Shown piece by piece: positions 9,168 to 18,123 of a DNA stretch of 64,000 bases (positions within the stretch are counted from its first letter, which is position 1; each line of letters begins with the position of its first letter). This DNA comes from Orrella sp037026685 (GTDB lineage Bacteria; Pseudomonadota; Gammaproteobacteria; Burkholderiales; Burkholderiaceae_B): NCBI RefSeq assembly GCF_037026685.1, contig NZ_JBANET010000018.1, forward strand, positions 25,250-89,249, in the 5' to 3' direction. A program made the position numbers and the translations under genes. Below the pieces are notes generated by a model, which did not search any database, was not told the origin of the DNA, and was given only the letters and a program-made list of their open reading frames with translations.

Positions 9168-10316
9168 ATGAGCGGCGACCCGCAGGCCGGCCGGCGCGCG
9201 CAGGTCATCATCGTGGGCGGCGGACTGCACGGCAGCTCGACCGCCCTGCACCTGGCGCGCGCCGGCGTGCCGGCCCTGGTGATCGAGAAGAACTACGTGG
9301 GCCGCCATGCCTCGGGCGTGAACGCCGGTGGCGTGCGTACGCTCTCGCGCCATGTGGCGGAAGTGCCGCTCGCGCTGGCCTCGCGCCAGCTGTGGTGCCG
9401 CATCGGCGAACTAGTCGATGACGATTGCGGCTTCGAGCAGCACGGCCAGGTGCGCATCGCGGAGAACGAAGCGGACCTGGCCGTGCTGCATGAGCGGCTG
9501 GCGCTCATGCGGTCGCTGGGGTACACCCATGAAAGCTGGATCGACGCCGCGGAACTGCGTGCGATGATCCCGCGCATAGTCCCCACCGTGCTGGGTGGGC
9601 TGATCGCCCGCGCGGACGGCGCTGCCGATCCCTACCGGACCACGCTGGCCTTTCGCCGCAAGGCCGCCGCGCTGGGCGCGCGTTTCCTGGAGGGGGTGCG
9701 TGTGCACGCCACGCACCGCGAGAGGGGGCAATGGGTGGTGCAGACCAGTGCCGGCAGGTATACCGCACCCACGATCGTCAATTGCGCCGGCGCCTGGGCC
9801 GGCCAACTCGCCGCGCAGTGGGACGAACCCGTTGCCTTGCAGACTATCGCACCTATGATGCTGGTGACGCTGCGCATGGCGCACTTTCTCGATCCCGTGG
9901 TGCTGGGCACCGGGCGGGCGCTGTCGTTCAAGCAGCGCGCCAACGGCACGGTGCTCATCGGCGGCGGGCGGCGGGCCTGGGTGGATCGCGACAGCGAATC
10001 GACCGAGCTGGATTTCCGCACCCTGGCCCAGGGTGCGCGCATGGTGTGCGAGCTGTTTCCGCACATGGCGGGCGCCGTGCTGAACCGCGGCTGGGCCGGT
10101 ATCGAGGCCGCCATGCCGGACGAGATTCCGGTGATCGGCCCGAGCCTGCGGCGCGAACACGCCTTCCATGCCTTCGGCTTTTCCGCCCACGGTTTCGAGT
10201 TGGGGCCGATCGTGGGCCGCATCCTGTGCGAGCTGATCACCGAGAGCCGCAGCAGCCTGCCGATCGAGCCGTTCGGTATTGGCCGTGCCGCCGCGCGCGT
10301 CAGCCAGCGTCCTTGA
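9168..10316 (+). CDS. Second DAO-type FAD oxidoreductase of the operon, HcnC-like
   Basis: A 382-residue FAD-dependent oxidoreductase with an intact GGGLHGSSTALHLA nucleotide-binding motif, a VNCAGAWAG segment and the C-terminal HAFGFSAHGFELGP FAD loop typical of sarcosine-oxidase-like beta subunits. It starts one base after the HcnB-like stop. It is the last operon gene, and its 3' end overlaps the converging GntR gene by 17 bases. It could be an alternative beta subunit or a separate oxidase for a downstream intermediate. Confidence 0.87.
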   Translation: MSGDPQAGRRAQVIIVGGGLHGSSTALHLARAGVPALVIEKNYVGRHASGVNAGGVRTLSRHVAEVPLALASRQLWCRIGELVDDDCGFEQHGQVRIAENEADLAVLHERLALMRSLGYTHESWIDAAELRAMIPRIVPTVLGGLIARADGAADPYRTTLAFRRKAAALGARFLEGVRVHATHRERGQWVVQTSAGRYTAPTIVNCAGAWAGQLAAQWDEPVALQTIAPMMLVTLRMAHFLDPVVLGTGRALSFKQRANGTVLIGGGRRAWVDRDSESTELDFRTLAQGARMVCELFPHMAGAVLNRGWAGIEAAMPDEIPVIGPSLRREHAFHAFGFSAHGFELGPIVGRILCELITESRSSLPIEPFGIGRAAARVSQRP

Positions 10317-11007
10317 GCGCTTCCTTTTCCCGCAGGATCCTGACGGCCACCGCCGCGGCGTTGCGCACGTGCAGGCTGCCCGCCTTGCGCGCCCTTGCGC
10401 CGTCGCGGGCGGCCAGCGCATCCATCAGGTCGGACAGTTCGGCGATGCTCTGCTTGGCGCGCCCGGGGGCCTGCATGGACGTCGAGCGCAACAGCATGAC
10501 GCGCGAATTGAGCAGCTTCAGGGTGATGGTCAGGGCTTCGTTGCCGCAGCCTTCCATCAGGCATTCGTAGAAACGGTTCTTGGACTTGATTTGCGCCAGC
10601 GCGTCGCCGTGGGCGAGCTCCTGCTTGAGGGCCTTGAACGCTTCCTTGAGCGCCTTCAGGTGCTCGGCCGAGGCCCGCTCGGCGAACAGCTGGCTGGCCA
10701 GGCCTTCGAGTTCTTCGCGCACCTGGTAGATGCCTTCGGCCTGCTCGGGGGTGAGCCGCTCGACCACCGGCCCGCGATGGGCGATGACGTTGATCAGGCC
10801 TTCGGATTCGAGCTGGCGCAGCGCTTCGCGCACCAGCGTGCGGCTTACGCCGGTCATTTCGCACAGTTCGCGCTCGGGCAGGCGGTCGCCGGGCCGAAAG
10901 CGCCCCAGCAGGATGGCGTTGCGGATGCTTTCCGTGACGCCATGGCGCAGGACGGAGGCGACGCGGGGCACTTTGAAGTCGGCGATGGGCTTGGCTGCTT
11001 CTTGCAT
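10300..11007 (-). CDS. GntR family regulator, FCD subfamily
   Basis: A 235-residue regulator with an N-terminal winged helix (LPERELCEMTGVSRTLVREALRQLESEG) and an all-helical FCD effector domain. The start at 11007 gives a normal N-terminus; the open frame upstream to 11118 is probably non-coding. It is divergent from the metallo-hydrolase operon. A 27-bp imperfect palindrome lies over the promoter of that operon, so this protein is the likely repressor there. A close copy of the palindrome occurs at 25.48 kb. The effector is probably an organic acid, by family. Confidence 0.87.
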   Translation of the reverse strand: MQEAAKPIADFKVPRVASVLRHGVTESIRNAILLGRFRPGDRLPERELCEMTGVSRTLVREALRQLESEGLINVIAHRGPVVERLTPEQAEGIYQVREELEGLASQLFAERASAEHLKALKEAFKALKQELAHGDALAQIKSKNRFYECLMEGCGNEALTITLKLLNSRVMLLRSTSMQAPGRAKQSIAELSDLMDALAARDGARARKAGSLHVRNAAAVAVRILREKEALKDAG

Positions 11008-11160
11008 TTGATCTCGATAGGTAGGCCAGCGCTGGGCTGGAGGCACACCCTCAACAAGCCTGCATTTTAGCCCCTTTGCATCGTGGCCGAGCCATGCGGC
11101 GCGGGCCGGGGCCCGCATGGCTGGCCGCCGCGCTTCGCGTGCCGTGCGAATTTTGTTTGC

Positions 11161-11187
11161 ATGATCTTATTACTATAATACAATCAT
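11161..11187. promoter_or_regulatory. Operator palindrome over the metallo-hydrolase/liv operon promoter
   Basis: Nested arms ATGAT (11161-11165) with ATCAT (11183-11187), and TATTA (11168-11172) with TAATA (11176-11180), share one centre at 11174; 10 of 13 positions pair. A perfect TATAAT (11174-11179) lies inside, so binding would block RNA polymerase. The right half TAATACAATC is repeated exactly, at the same offset from the centre, at 25484-25493. Confidence 0.72.
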
Positions 11188-11239
11188 ATCAAACGACAAT
11201 GAGCCGGACGCCCACGCGTTCGCGCGGCAAGGAGACGAC

Positions 11240-12049
11240 ATGCCGGATACGACAGCTCCCTTCGAGGTCTTTGCGATCCGCTACGCCCATCATGGCGGGC
11301 GCCGCCCCGAGGAAAACTTCATCGGCGGGGGGGACTTCCACGACGCGGATTCGCCGCTGGACTATTTCGTCTGGGTGGCGCGCCGCGGGCAAGAGATCTA
11401 TCTGGTCGATACCGGGTTCGCGCAAGAGGCGGCGGCCCAGCGCAAGCGCACGCTGCTGGTGCGGCCCGCCCAGGCGCTGGCCGGGCTGGGCATCGATGCG
11501 GCCAAGATCGAGCACGTGATCCTGACCCACCTGCATTACGACCATGCGGGCACGCTGGACGATTTTCCGGCGGCCACCTTCCATGTGCAGGACGCCGAGC
11601 CGGCCTACGCGACGGGCCGCTGCATGTGCCACAAGGTGCTGCGCCAGCCCTACGACGTCGAGGACGTGGTCGGCTTCATCCGCAAGGTGTATGCGGACCG
11701 CGTGGTGTTCCACGATGGCACGGCCGAACTGGCGCCCGGCTTGTCGCTGCACCTGGTGGGCGGGCATTCGAGGGGGCTGCAGGTCGTACGGGTCTGGACC
11801 CGGCGGGGCTGGGTGGTGCTGGCCTCCGATGCCACGCACCTGTACGCCAACATCGGGCGCTCGCTGCCGTTTCCGGCCGTCTACAGCATCGGCGACATGA
11901 TGGAGGGCTTTCGGCGCGTGCGCGAGCTGGCCGATTCCGAGGACCACATCATCCCGGGCCATGACCCGCAGGTCATGGTCCGCTATCCGGCGGCCAGCGC
12001 GGCGCTGGAGGGCCGCATCGTGCGGCTGGACGTGGCGCCCAAAGCCTGA
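11240..12049 (+). CDS. Metallo-beta-lactamase-fold hydrolase
   Basis: A 269-residue protein with the metal motif H97-x-H99-x-D101-H102 (THLHYDHAG), later ligands in GGHSRGL and ASDATHLY, and a C-terminal PGHDP. The family includes N-acyl-homoserine lactonases and many lactone or thioester hydrolases. In a catabolic operon with SDR and MmgE/PrpD proteins, a lactonase or ester hydrolase role is likelier than quorum quenching, but this is inference. AAGGAGA lies seven bases before the start. It is the first gene of the operon. Confidence 0.85.
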   Translation: MPDTTAPFEVFAIRYAHHGGRRPEENFIGGGDFHDADSPLDYFVWVARRGQEIYLVDTGFAQEAAAQRKRTLLVRPAQALAGLGIDAAKIEHVILTHLHYDHAGTLDDFPAATFHVQDAEPAYATGRCMCHKVLRQPYDVEDVVGFIRKVYADRVVFHDGTAELAPGLSLHLVGGHSRGLQVVRVWTRRGWVVLASDATHLYANIGRSLPFPAVYSIGDMMEGFRRVRELADSEDHIIPGHDPQVMVRYPAASAALEGRIVRLDVAPKA

Positions 12050-12065
12050 AAACCCATCGAGCCGG

Positions 12066-12082
12066 CCGGGCGCTGGGCCCGG
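12066..12082 (+). other. Intercistronic hairpin before a Bug gene
   Basis: CCGGGC (12066-12071) and GCCCGG (12077-12082) form a 6-bp stem with a 5-base loop between the hydrolase stop and the Bug start. No T-run follows. It may stabilise the downstream mRNA. Confidence 0.3.
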
Positions 12083-12101
12083 GCCGGACCTGGAGACAAG
12101 A

Positions 12102-13091
12102 ATGATGATGCACGTTTTGCTGCGCGGCGCCGTCCTGGCGGCCGGCGCGATGCTGGCCGGCGCGCCGGCCGTGGCGCAAGCCGAATTTCCCTCGCGGCCG
12201 ATCTCGCTGGTCGTGCCGTATGCGCCGGGCGGCACCACCGACATCCTGGCGCGGCTGGTCGCCAAGCCGATGGGCGAGTTCCTGGGGCAGCCGGTCGTGG
12301 TCGAGAACACCAGCGGCGCGGGCGGCACCATAGGCACCCAGCGGGTGGTCAAGGCCGCGCCGGACGGCTATACGCTGACCTTCGGCAATATGGGCTCGCT
12401 GGCCGCCAACGCGCCGCTGTATCCCTCGGCGGGCTTCGATCCGGTGCGCGACCTGGCGCCGGTCGGCCTGGTGGCCACCGTGCCGATGGTGCTGGCGGTG
12501 AGCAACGGATCCGGCGTGCAGACGCTGCAGTCGCTGATCGACGCCATGAAGAACAAGCCGGGCGCCTTCAATTTCGGTTCGGGTGGGCCGGGCACGACCA
12601 ATCACCTGGCCGCCGCCATGTTCCTGCACCTGTCGGGCACCAAGGCCGAGATCATCCAGTACCGCGGCGCCGGCCCGGCCATCACCGACCTGATGGCCGG
12701 CCAGGTCCAGGGCGTGATCGACCAGACCCTGACGATGGTGCCGCTGCACTCGGACAAGCGGGCGCGCGCCCTGGCGGTCTCGGGCCCGGCCCGGATCGAC
12801 TCGGCCAAGGACGTGCCGACCTTCGCCGAGGCGGGTCTGCCCAGCTTCGACCTGACGGTATGGAACGCCATCGCCGCGCCGCGCGGCACGCCCGGGCCGG
12901 TGATCGAGAAGCTGGCCCAGGCCCTGTCCCGCGCGCTGGACACCCCGGAGGTCGCCGACCGCCTGGCACAGTTCTCGGCCACGGCGCCGGCCGGCGCGCA
13001 GCGCGGCCCCCAGGCCTTGGGCGAACTGATCGAGAACGACGCCCGGCGGCTGGCCAAGCTGATCCAGGCGGCGGGCATCCAGACGAACTGA
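12102..13091 (+). CDS. Bug/TctC-family periplasmic solute-binding protein
   Basis: A 329-residue exported protein; the signal peptide ends near APAVAQA and mature sequence begins with FPSRPISLVVPYAPGGTTD, the standard Bug opening that contacts the ligand carboxylate. In the middle it has QYRGAGPAITDLMAG and DQTLTM with PLHSD. Among the eight Bug proteins here only the one at 26508 shares this variant; most of the others carry PYKG at the same place. A cluster of ATGs opens the frame, and GGAGA lies a few bases before the first. It probably feeds or senses the substrate of this operon. Confidence 0.92.
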   Translation: MMMHVLLRGAVLAAGAMLAGAPAVAQAEFPSRPISLVVPYAPGGTTDILARLVAKPMGEFLGQPVVVENTSGAGGTIGTQRVVKAAPDGYTLTFGNMGSLAANAPLYPSAGFDPVRDLAPVGLVATVPMVLAVSNGSGVQTLQSLIDAMKNKPGAFNFGSGGPGTTNHLAAAMFLHLSGTKAEIIQYRGAGPAITDLMAGQVQGVIDQTLTMVPLHSDKRARALAVSGPARIDSAKDVPTFAEAGLPSFDLTVWNAIAAPRGTPGPVIEKLAQALSRALDTPEVADRLAQFSATAPAGAQRGPQALGELIENDARRLAKLIQAAGIQTN

Positions 13092-13140
13092 GCCCGCATC
13101 CGGCAGGGCGGACCGATCCGCAAGTCTCCAGGAGAGAACG

Positions 13141-13890
13141 ATGAGCAGATTGAACGGAAAGACCGCGGTGGTGACCGGCGCGGCGGGCGGACTGGGCCAT
13201 GCGATCGCGCAGGCCTTCGCGGCCGAGGGGGCGGTTCTCGCCCTGCTGGACAATAACGCGGCCCTGGTCGAGCAGGCCGCCGCGGCGCTGCCGGGCGGGC
13301 GCGGGCATGCCTACGTGTGCGACGTGTCCGACCGCGCGGCGGTGCGGGCGGCGGTGGACGATTTCGCCGCCCGCGCGGGCGGGCTCGATATCCTGGTCAA
13401 CAACGCGGTGTACTTCAGCTACGGGCCGCTGGCCGAGATGGCCGAGGACGTCGTCGACCGCATGGTCGATGTCGGGCTCAAGGGCACCTTCTGGGCCCTG
13501 CAGGCGGCCACCCCGCACCTGGTCGCGCGCGGCGGCGGCAGCGTGATCAACCTGTCCTCGATCGCCGTGTCGTTCTCCATCCGCCATGCCGCGGTCTACA
13601 GCGCCATCAAGGGCGCGCTCGATACGCTGACGCGCCAGCAGGCCGTGGAACTGGGCGCGCACGGCGTGCGGGTCAACGCGCTGGCGCCCGGGCCGGTCGT
13701 GACACCCGGCGCGAGCTCGGTCATCACCGACGAAGGCTGGGAAGCCAGGCGCCGGCGCACGCCGCTGGGCCGGCTGGCCACGCCGGCCGAAGTGGCCGCC
13801 GCGGCGGTGTTCCTGGCCAGCGAGGACGCAGCCAGCATTGCCGGCGTCACGCTCAAGATCGACGCCGGCATCACTGTCGCGGGGCCCTGA
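13141..13890 (+). CDS. Short-chain dehydrogenase/reductase (SDR)
   Basis: A 249-residue classical SDR. It has cofactor motif TGAAGGLG near residue 12, NNAV in place of NNAG, the catalytic serine region INLSS, and the Y153-x-x-x-K157 pair (YSAIK). The C-terminus has IDAGITVAG as in 3-oxoacyl-reductase-like members. AGGAGAG precedes the start. In this operon it probably oxidises a secondary alcohol or reduces a ketone of the catabolised compound. Confidence 0.9.
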   Translation: MSRLNGKTAVVTGAAGGLGHAIAQAFAAEGAVLALLDNNAALVEQAAAALPGGRGHAYVCDVSDRAAVRAAVDDFAARAGGLDILVNNAVYFSYGPLAEMAEDVVDRMVDVGLKGTFWALQAATPHLVARGGGSVINLSSIAVSFSIRHAAVYSAIKGALDTLTRQQAVELGAHGVRVNALAPGPVVTPGASSVITDEGWEARRRRTPLGRLATPAEVAAAAVFLASEDAASIAGVTLKIDAGITVAGP

Positions 13891-13967
13891 GGCCGTCGGT
13901 CCGCTTCGCTTGCAGTACCACGTTTGGCTCGCAGTCACTATCGAAGGTAGTACAGACGGAGTTGCCG

Positions 13968-15371
13968 ATGGACCCGATGCAAGGACGAACCGCCCGCACC
14001 GTGGCGGGCCGGCTGGTCGATAGCGCCTTGGCGCAGACCGGCCAGGCCCTGGGCGCGGCGCCGATGGAGCGGGCGCAGGCCTGCCTGCTCGATTATCTTT
14101 CCTGCGCCTTCGAGGCGCTGCCCTTGCCGTGGTCGGAGCAGGCCGCCCGCCTGGCGGTGCCGCTGCCAGCGGGCGGCGCGTGCATCGTGGGCCGCGCGGG
14201 CGGCTATGTCCCGGCCGACGCCGCCTTCGCCAACGCCGTGGCCGGCCATGGATTGGTGCGCGAGGACATGCATGCCGGCAGCGTGGCGCACCTGGGCGTG
14301 ATCGTCTGGCCCACGCTGCTGGCGCTGGCCCAGCAGCGGCCGGTGTCCGGCCGCGACCTGCTGGTGGCCGCCATCGTGGGCTATGAGACCGGCGCGCAGA
14401 TCGGCCGGGCCGTCATGACCGAGGCGCTGGGCCGGCTGTTCCGCCCGACGGGACTTGTCGGGCCGTTCGCGGCGGTGGCGGCCGGCGCGCGGCTGGCGGG
14501 CCTGGACGGCGAACAGGCGCTCAATGCCTTCGCCCTGGCCGGCAACTGCTGCGGCGGGCTGAACGAATGGCCGCACACCGGCGCCAGCGAGATGTACTTC
14601 CACCCGGGCTTTGCCGTGCGCAACGCGATGGCCTGCCTGGCGCTGGCCCGGCAGGGCGCCACCGGCTCGGCATCCATCCTGGAAGGGCAGGCGGGGTTCT
14701 TCGCCGCGTATGCGCGCGCGCCGCTGGCGGTGGAGCTGGCGCTGTTCGCGCGCGGGCAGCCGGAAATCATGGCGGTCTTCAACAAGGCGGTGCCGGCCTG
14801 CAACTTCGCCCAGTCGCCCTGCCAGGCAGCCCTGGCCCTGGCGGCGCGCCTGCAAGGCCGGCAGGTGGCGGCCGTGCGCATCGAAACCACCCGCGCGGCG
14901 CTGGCCTATCCGGGGTGCAGCGCCACCGGCCCGTTCGAACGCGCCTTGCAGGCCAAGATGAGCATCCCCTTCGGCGTGGCCGCGACGCTGGCCCGCGGCC
15001 AGGTGGCCGAGGCCAACTACGCCGACCTGCACGACCCCGAGGTGTGCCGCCTGCTGGCGGCGACCACGCTGGCCGAGGATCCCGCGTACACCGCCGCGTT
15101 CCCGGCCCGCCAGGGCGCGCGCGTGACCGTCCGCCTGGCCGACGGCCAGGTGCTGTCCGAGGCGCTGGACGACGTGCGGGCCGCCGACGATGCGCTGATC
15201 CGCGCGCGCTTTCTGGCCGCGGCCGCGCCCGTGCTGGGCCAGGCCGGCGCGCAGCGCATCGCCGGCTTTGTCGATCAATTGCAGCATGCTCCGGATGCCG
15301 GCGAGCTGGCGCGCTTGTGCGCCGTGCCGGCGGCGCCGGAGGAACATTCCTTGGGACGGACGCCGTTATGA
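13968..15371 (+). CDS. MmgE/PrpD family protein
   Basis: A 467-residue member of the 2-methylcitrate dehydratase/cis-aconitate decarboxylase/iminodisuccinate epimerase superfamily; normal length about 450-480. Family features include GRAGGYVPADAAFANAVAGHGL near residue 70-90 and the long helical domain followed by an alpha/beta C-terminal domain. The start at 13968 is chosen because it follows a GGAG and the upstream frame has no family similarity. Its stop overlaps the livH-like start by ATGA. A paralogue lies at 27504. Likely a dehydratase, decarboxylase or isomerase on a polycarboxylate. Confidence 0.86.
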   Translation: MDPMQGRTARTVAGRLVDSALAQTGQALGAAPMERAQACLLDYLSCAFEALPLPWSEQAARLAVPLPAGGACIVGRAGGYVPADAAFANAVAGHGLVREDMHAGSVAHLGVIVWPTLLALAQQRPVSGRDLLVAAIVGYETGAQIGRAVMTEALGRLFRPTGLVGPFAAVAAGARLAGLDGEQALNAFALAGNCCGGLNEWPHTGASEMYFHPGFAVRNAMACLALARQGATGSASILEGQAGFFAAYARAPLAVELALFARGQPEIMAVFNKAVPACNFAQSPCQAALALAARLQGRQVAAVRIETTRAALAYPGCSATGPFERALQAKMSIPFGVAATLARGQVAEANYADLHDPEVCRLLAATTLAEDPAYTAAFPARQGARVTVRLADGQVLSEALDDVRAADDALIRARFLAAAAPVLGQAGAQRIAGFVDQLQHAPDAGELARLCAVPAAPEEHSLGRTPL

Positions 15372-16330
15372 CGGAACTTCAGATACAGGTCGAGGCTTTC
15401 CTGCAGGCCCTGGCCGCGGGCCTGCTGGTCGGCGGGCTCTATGGCCTGATGTGCGTGGGGCTGGCCATCATCTTCGGCATCATGCGCGTGATCAACTTCG
15501 CGCAAGGCGATTTCATGATGCTGGGGATGTACGTGATCTACTACATCTTCATCGGCCTGGGCGTGCAGACGCTGGCCGGCGGGCTGCTCGGCCCCTACCT
15601 GTCCATCCTGCTGTCGGTGCCCATCATGTTCGCCTTCGGGTACCTGGTGCACTATTTCCTGGTTTCCCGGGTCACGGGCAGCCGCACCGCCGCGCTGGAC
15701 GGGGAAGGGCACTACGCGCAGCTGATCCTGACGCTGGGCATCGCGCTGGTGCTGCAAAACGGCAGCATGATGCTGTTCGGCCCGCAGCTGGTTTCCCTCC
15801 GCACCCCGCTCTCTAGCAGCGCCTGGGAACTCGGCCCCATGTGGGGCGAGGCCGTCAGCATCTTCGTCAACAAGGGCCGCGGCGTCGCGGCGCTGATCTC
15901 GCTGGCGGTGATCGGCCTGCTGGCCCTGCTTATCGGCCGCACGCGGCTGGGCAAGTCGCTGCGCGCGGCCGCCGACAACCCGGCCGCCGCGGCCTACATG
16001 GGGATCGACGTGACCCGGTCCTATCGCGTGGCCTTCGCGCTGGGCACCTGCGTCACGGCCCTGGCCGGCGGGCTGCTGGCCACCAACTATCCCTTCCATC
16101 CCTTCGTCGGCCTGGAGTTCGTGATCATCATGTACGCGGGCGTGGTGCTGGGCGGGATCGGCAGCATCGTCGGCGCCTTCTGGGGCGGCATGGTGATCGG
16201 GCTCGTGCAGCAGCTCGCCAGCCTGGTCCTGCCCACGCAATTGCAGAACGCGGCGATCTTCGTGTTCTTCCTGCTGATCGTGACCTTGCGTCCGCAAGGA
16301 TTGTTCGGCCGTGTCTCGGAGCGAACCTGA
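15368..16330 (+). CDS. Branched-chain-type ABC permease, LivH-like
   Basis: A 320-residue membrane protein of the LivH family with about eight hydrophobic segments. It contains the N-terminal GLYGLMCVGLAIIFGIMRVINFAQGDFMMLG segment, split here as GLYGLMCVGLAIIFG and INFAQGDFMM, and the cytoplasmic loop GKSLRAAADNPAAAAYMGID. Overlaps on both sides are ATGA type (15368, 16330). It forms the channel with the LivM half of the next protein. HAAT-family importers carry amino acids but also aromatic and dicarboxylic acids, so the cargo is open. Confidence 0.93.
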   Translation: MTELQIQVEAFLQALAAGLLVGGLYGLMCVGLAIIFGIMRVINFAQGDFMMLGMYVIYYIFIGLGVQTLAGGLLGPYLSILLSVPIMFAFGYLVHYFLVSRVTGSRTAALDGEGHYAQLILTLGIALVLQNGSMMLFGPQLVSLRTPLSSSAWELGPMWGEAVSIFVNKGRGVAALISLAVIGLLALLIGRTRLGKSLRAAADNPAAAAYMGIDVTRSYRVAFALGTCVTALAGGLLATNYPFHPFVGLEFVIIMYAGVVLGGIGSIVGAFWGGMVIGLVQQLASLVLPTQLQNAAIFVFFLLIVTLRPQGLFGRVSERT

Positions 16331-18123
16331 TGAAACGCCTTCATTCTCCGGTGGTCCTTGTCCTGGCCGCGGCCGCCTACCTGGGCGTGGCCTTGAGCGT
16401 GCAGAACGCCTATCACCAGCTGATGTTCACGCTGGTGCTGGTGTGGGCCTGCTTCGGCCTGTCCTGGAACATGCTCAGCGGCTATACCGGCCTGGTGTCC
16501 TTCGGCCACGCGGCGTTCTTCGGCCTGGGGGCCTACGCCACCGTCCTGGCGCAGATCCATTGGGACGTCTCGCCCTGGTTCATGATCCCGGTCTCGGCCG
16601 CGATCGGCGCCGCGGCCGGCGTGCTGGTGGGCCTGCCCACCTTCCGCCTGCGCGGCCACTACTTCGCGCTGTCGATGCTGGCCTATCCGCTGGCGCTGCT
16701 CTACGTGGCCGAATGGCTGGGGCTGCAGGAAGTCACGTTTCCCATGAAGCGCGAGAATGCCCAGTGGTACATGCAGTTTTCCGATCCGCGCGTCTATACG
16801 GTCATCGCGATGGGGCTGCTGCTGCTGTTCGTGCAGCTGACCCGCCGCGTCGAGCGCACGCGCTTTGGCATGGCGCTGATCGCCATCAAGCAGAACGAGG
16901 CGGCCGCCGAGGCCGCGGGTATCGACACGCTGCGCTGGAAGCTCAAGGCCATTGCGCTGAGCGGCGCGATCGCGGGGGCCACCGGCGCGTTCTATTCCGT
17001 GGTGCTGCTGGTGGTGACGCCGCAATCGGTGTTCGGCATGCTGGTCTCGGCGCAGGCGCTGACGGTGTCGATGTTCGGCGGCGTAGGCACGGTGTGGGGG
17101 CCGATCATCGGCGCGGCCGTGCTGATCCCGCTGGGGGAGATCCTGCACGCCGAGCTGGGCAGCGCCTATCCCGGCATCCAGGGCGTGATCCTGGGGGTGG
17201 CCATCATCGTCGTCATCCTGCTGGCGCCCGAGGGCGTGTTCTGGAAGGTGCGCGACCGGCTGCGCCGCAAGCGCGCGGTGCTGCCGGCCACGGCCCACGC
17301 GCTGGCGCCCGGCGCCGAGGCGCCGGCTCAGGATCCGCCCGGCGGCCCGGCCCCGGCAGCGGCCGGCGCGCGCGGGCCGGCCGGCGAGATCGTCATGGAC
17401 GTGCGCAACGTGTCCAAGCGGTTCGGGGGCTTGCGGGCCGTGCAGGACGTGAGCTTTACCGTGCGCCGCGGCATGATCCTGGGGATCATCGGCCCGAACG
17501 GCGCGGGCAAGACGACGCTGTTCAACCTGCTCAACGGCTTTCTCAAGCCCGACCAGGGGCAGGTGATCGTCAAGGGCACGGACATGGCCGGGCGCAAGCC
17601 GCATGTGCTGTGCGCCGCGGGCGTGGGGCGCACCTTCCAGGTCATGCGGCCGTTCATGCGGCTGACGGTGGCGCAGAACGTGAAGGTGGGCGCATACGTC
17701 AATGCCCGCAGCGAAGAGCAGGCCCAGGCCAACGCCGAGCGAGCCGTGCGGCAGCTGGGATTGGCCGGCTGCGCCGACCAGCTGGCCTCGACGCTGAGCA
17801 CGCGCGAGCTGCGCCTGATGGAGCTGGCCCGGGCGGTGGCCGGCCAGCCCGAGATCCTGCTGCTGGACGAGACGCTGGCGGGGCTGGGCCACGACGAGTC
17901 CGAAGGGGTGGTGGCGGCGATCCGCTCGCTGGCCCAGGCGGGCATGACCATCGTCATCATCGAGCACACCATGAAGGCGATGGTGCGGCTGGTGGACGAG
18001 TTCGTGGTGCTGGACCACGGCCAGGTGCTGGCGGTGGGCAAGCCCGGCGAGATCACGCGCGACAAGCGCGTGGTCCAGGCCTATCTCGGAAAAAAATGGA
18101 GCGCCCAGAATGCTGGAGATTGA
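16330..18123 (+). CDS. LivM-LivG fusion: ABC permease joined to ABC ATPase
   Basis: A 597-residue single chain. Residues about 1-310 are a LivM-type permease (SGYTGLVSFGHAAFFGLGAY, then an EAA-like NEAAAEAAGID). A roughly 35-residue linker rich in Ala, Pro and Gly follows. Residues about 350-597 are a LivG-type ATPase with Walker A GPNGAGKTTLF, an unusual signature LSTRELRLMELARA and Walker B EILLLDE. The linker is in frame and compositionally typical of inter-domain tethers, so a real fusion is likelier than a sequencing error. It overlaps the livF-like gene by 14 bases. Confidence 0.92.
   Translation: MKRLHSPVVLVLAAAAYLGVALSVQNAYHQLMFTLVLVWACFGLSWNMLSGYTGLVSFGHAAFFGLGAYATVLAQIHWDVSPWFMIPVSAAIGAAAGVLVGLPTFRLRGHYFALSMLAYPLALLYVAEWLGLQEVTFPMKRENAQWYMQFSDPRVYTVIAMGLLLLFVQLTRRVERTRFGMALIAIKQNEAAAEAAGIDTLRWKLKAIALSGAIAGATGAFYSVVLLVVTPQSVFGMLVSAQALTVSMFGGVGTVWGPIIGAAVLIPLGEILHAELGSAYPGIQGVILGVAIIVVILLAPEGVFWKVRDRLRRKRAVLPATAHALAPGAEAPAQDPPGGPAPAAAGARGPAGEIVMDVRNVSKRFGGLRAVQDVSFTVRRGMILGIIGPNGAGKTTLFNLLNGFLKPDQGQVIVKGTDMAGRKPHVLCAAGVGRTFQVMRPFMRLTVAQNVKVGAYVNARSEEQAQANAERAVRQLGLAGCADQLASTLSTRELRLMELARAVAGQPEILLLDETLAGLGHDESEGVVAAIRSLAQAGMTIVIIEHTMKAMVRLVDEFVVLDHGQVLAVGKPGEITRDKRVVQAYLGKKWSAQNAGD

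Noticed and set aside
11240..12049. Acyl-homoserine-lactone lactonase (quorum quenching) as the function of the metallo-hydrolase
   Set aside because: The motif HxHxDH is shared by many hydrolases, and the catabolic operon gives no link to quorum signals.
16330..18123. livM and livG as two genes joined by sequencing error
   Set aside because: The linker is in frame, has tether-like composition and no hidden start site between the domains.
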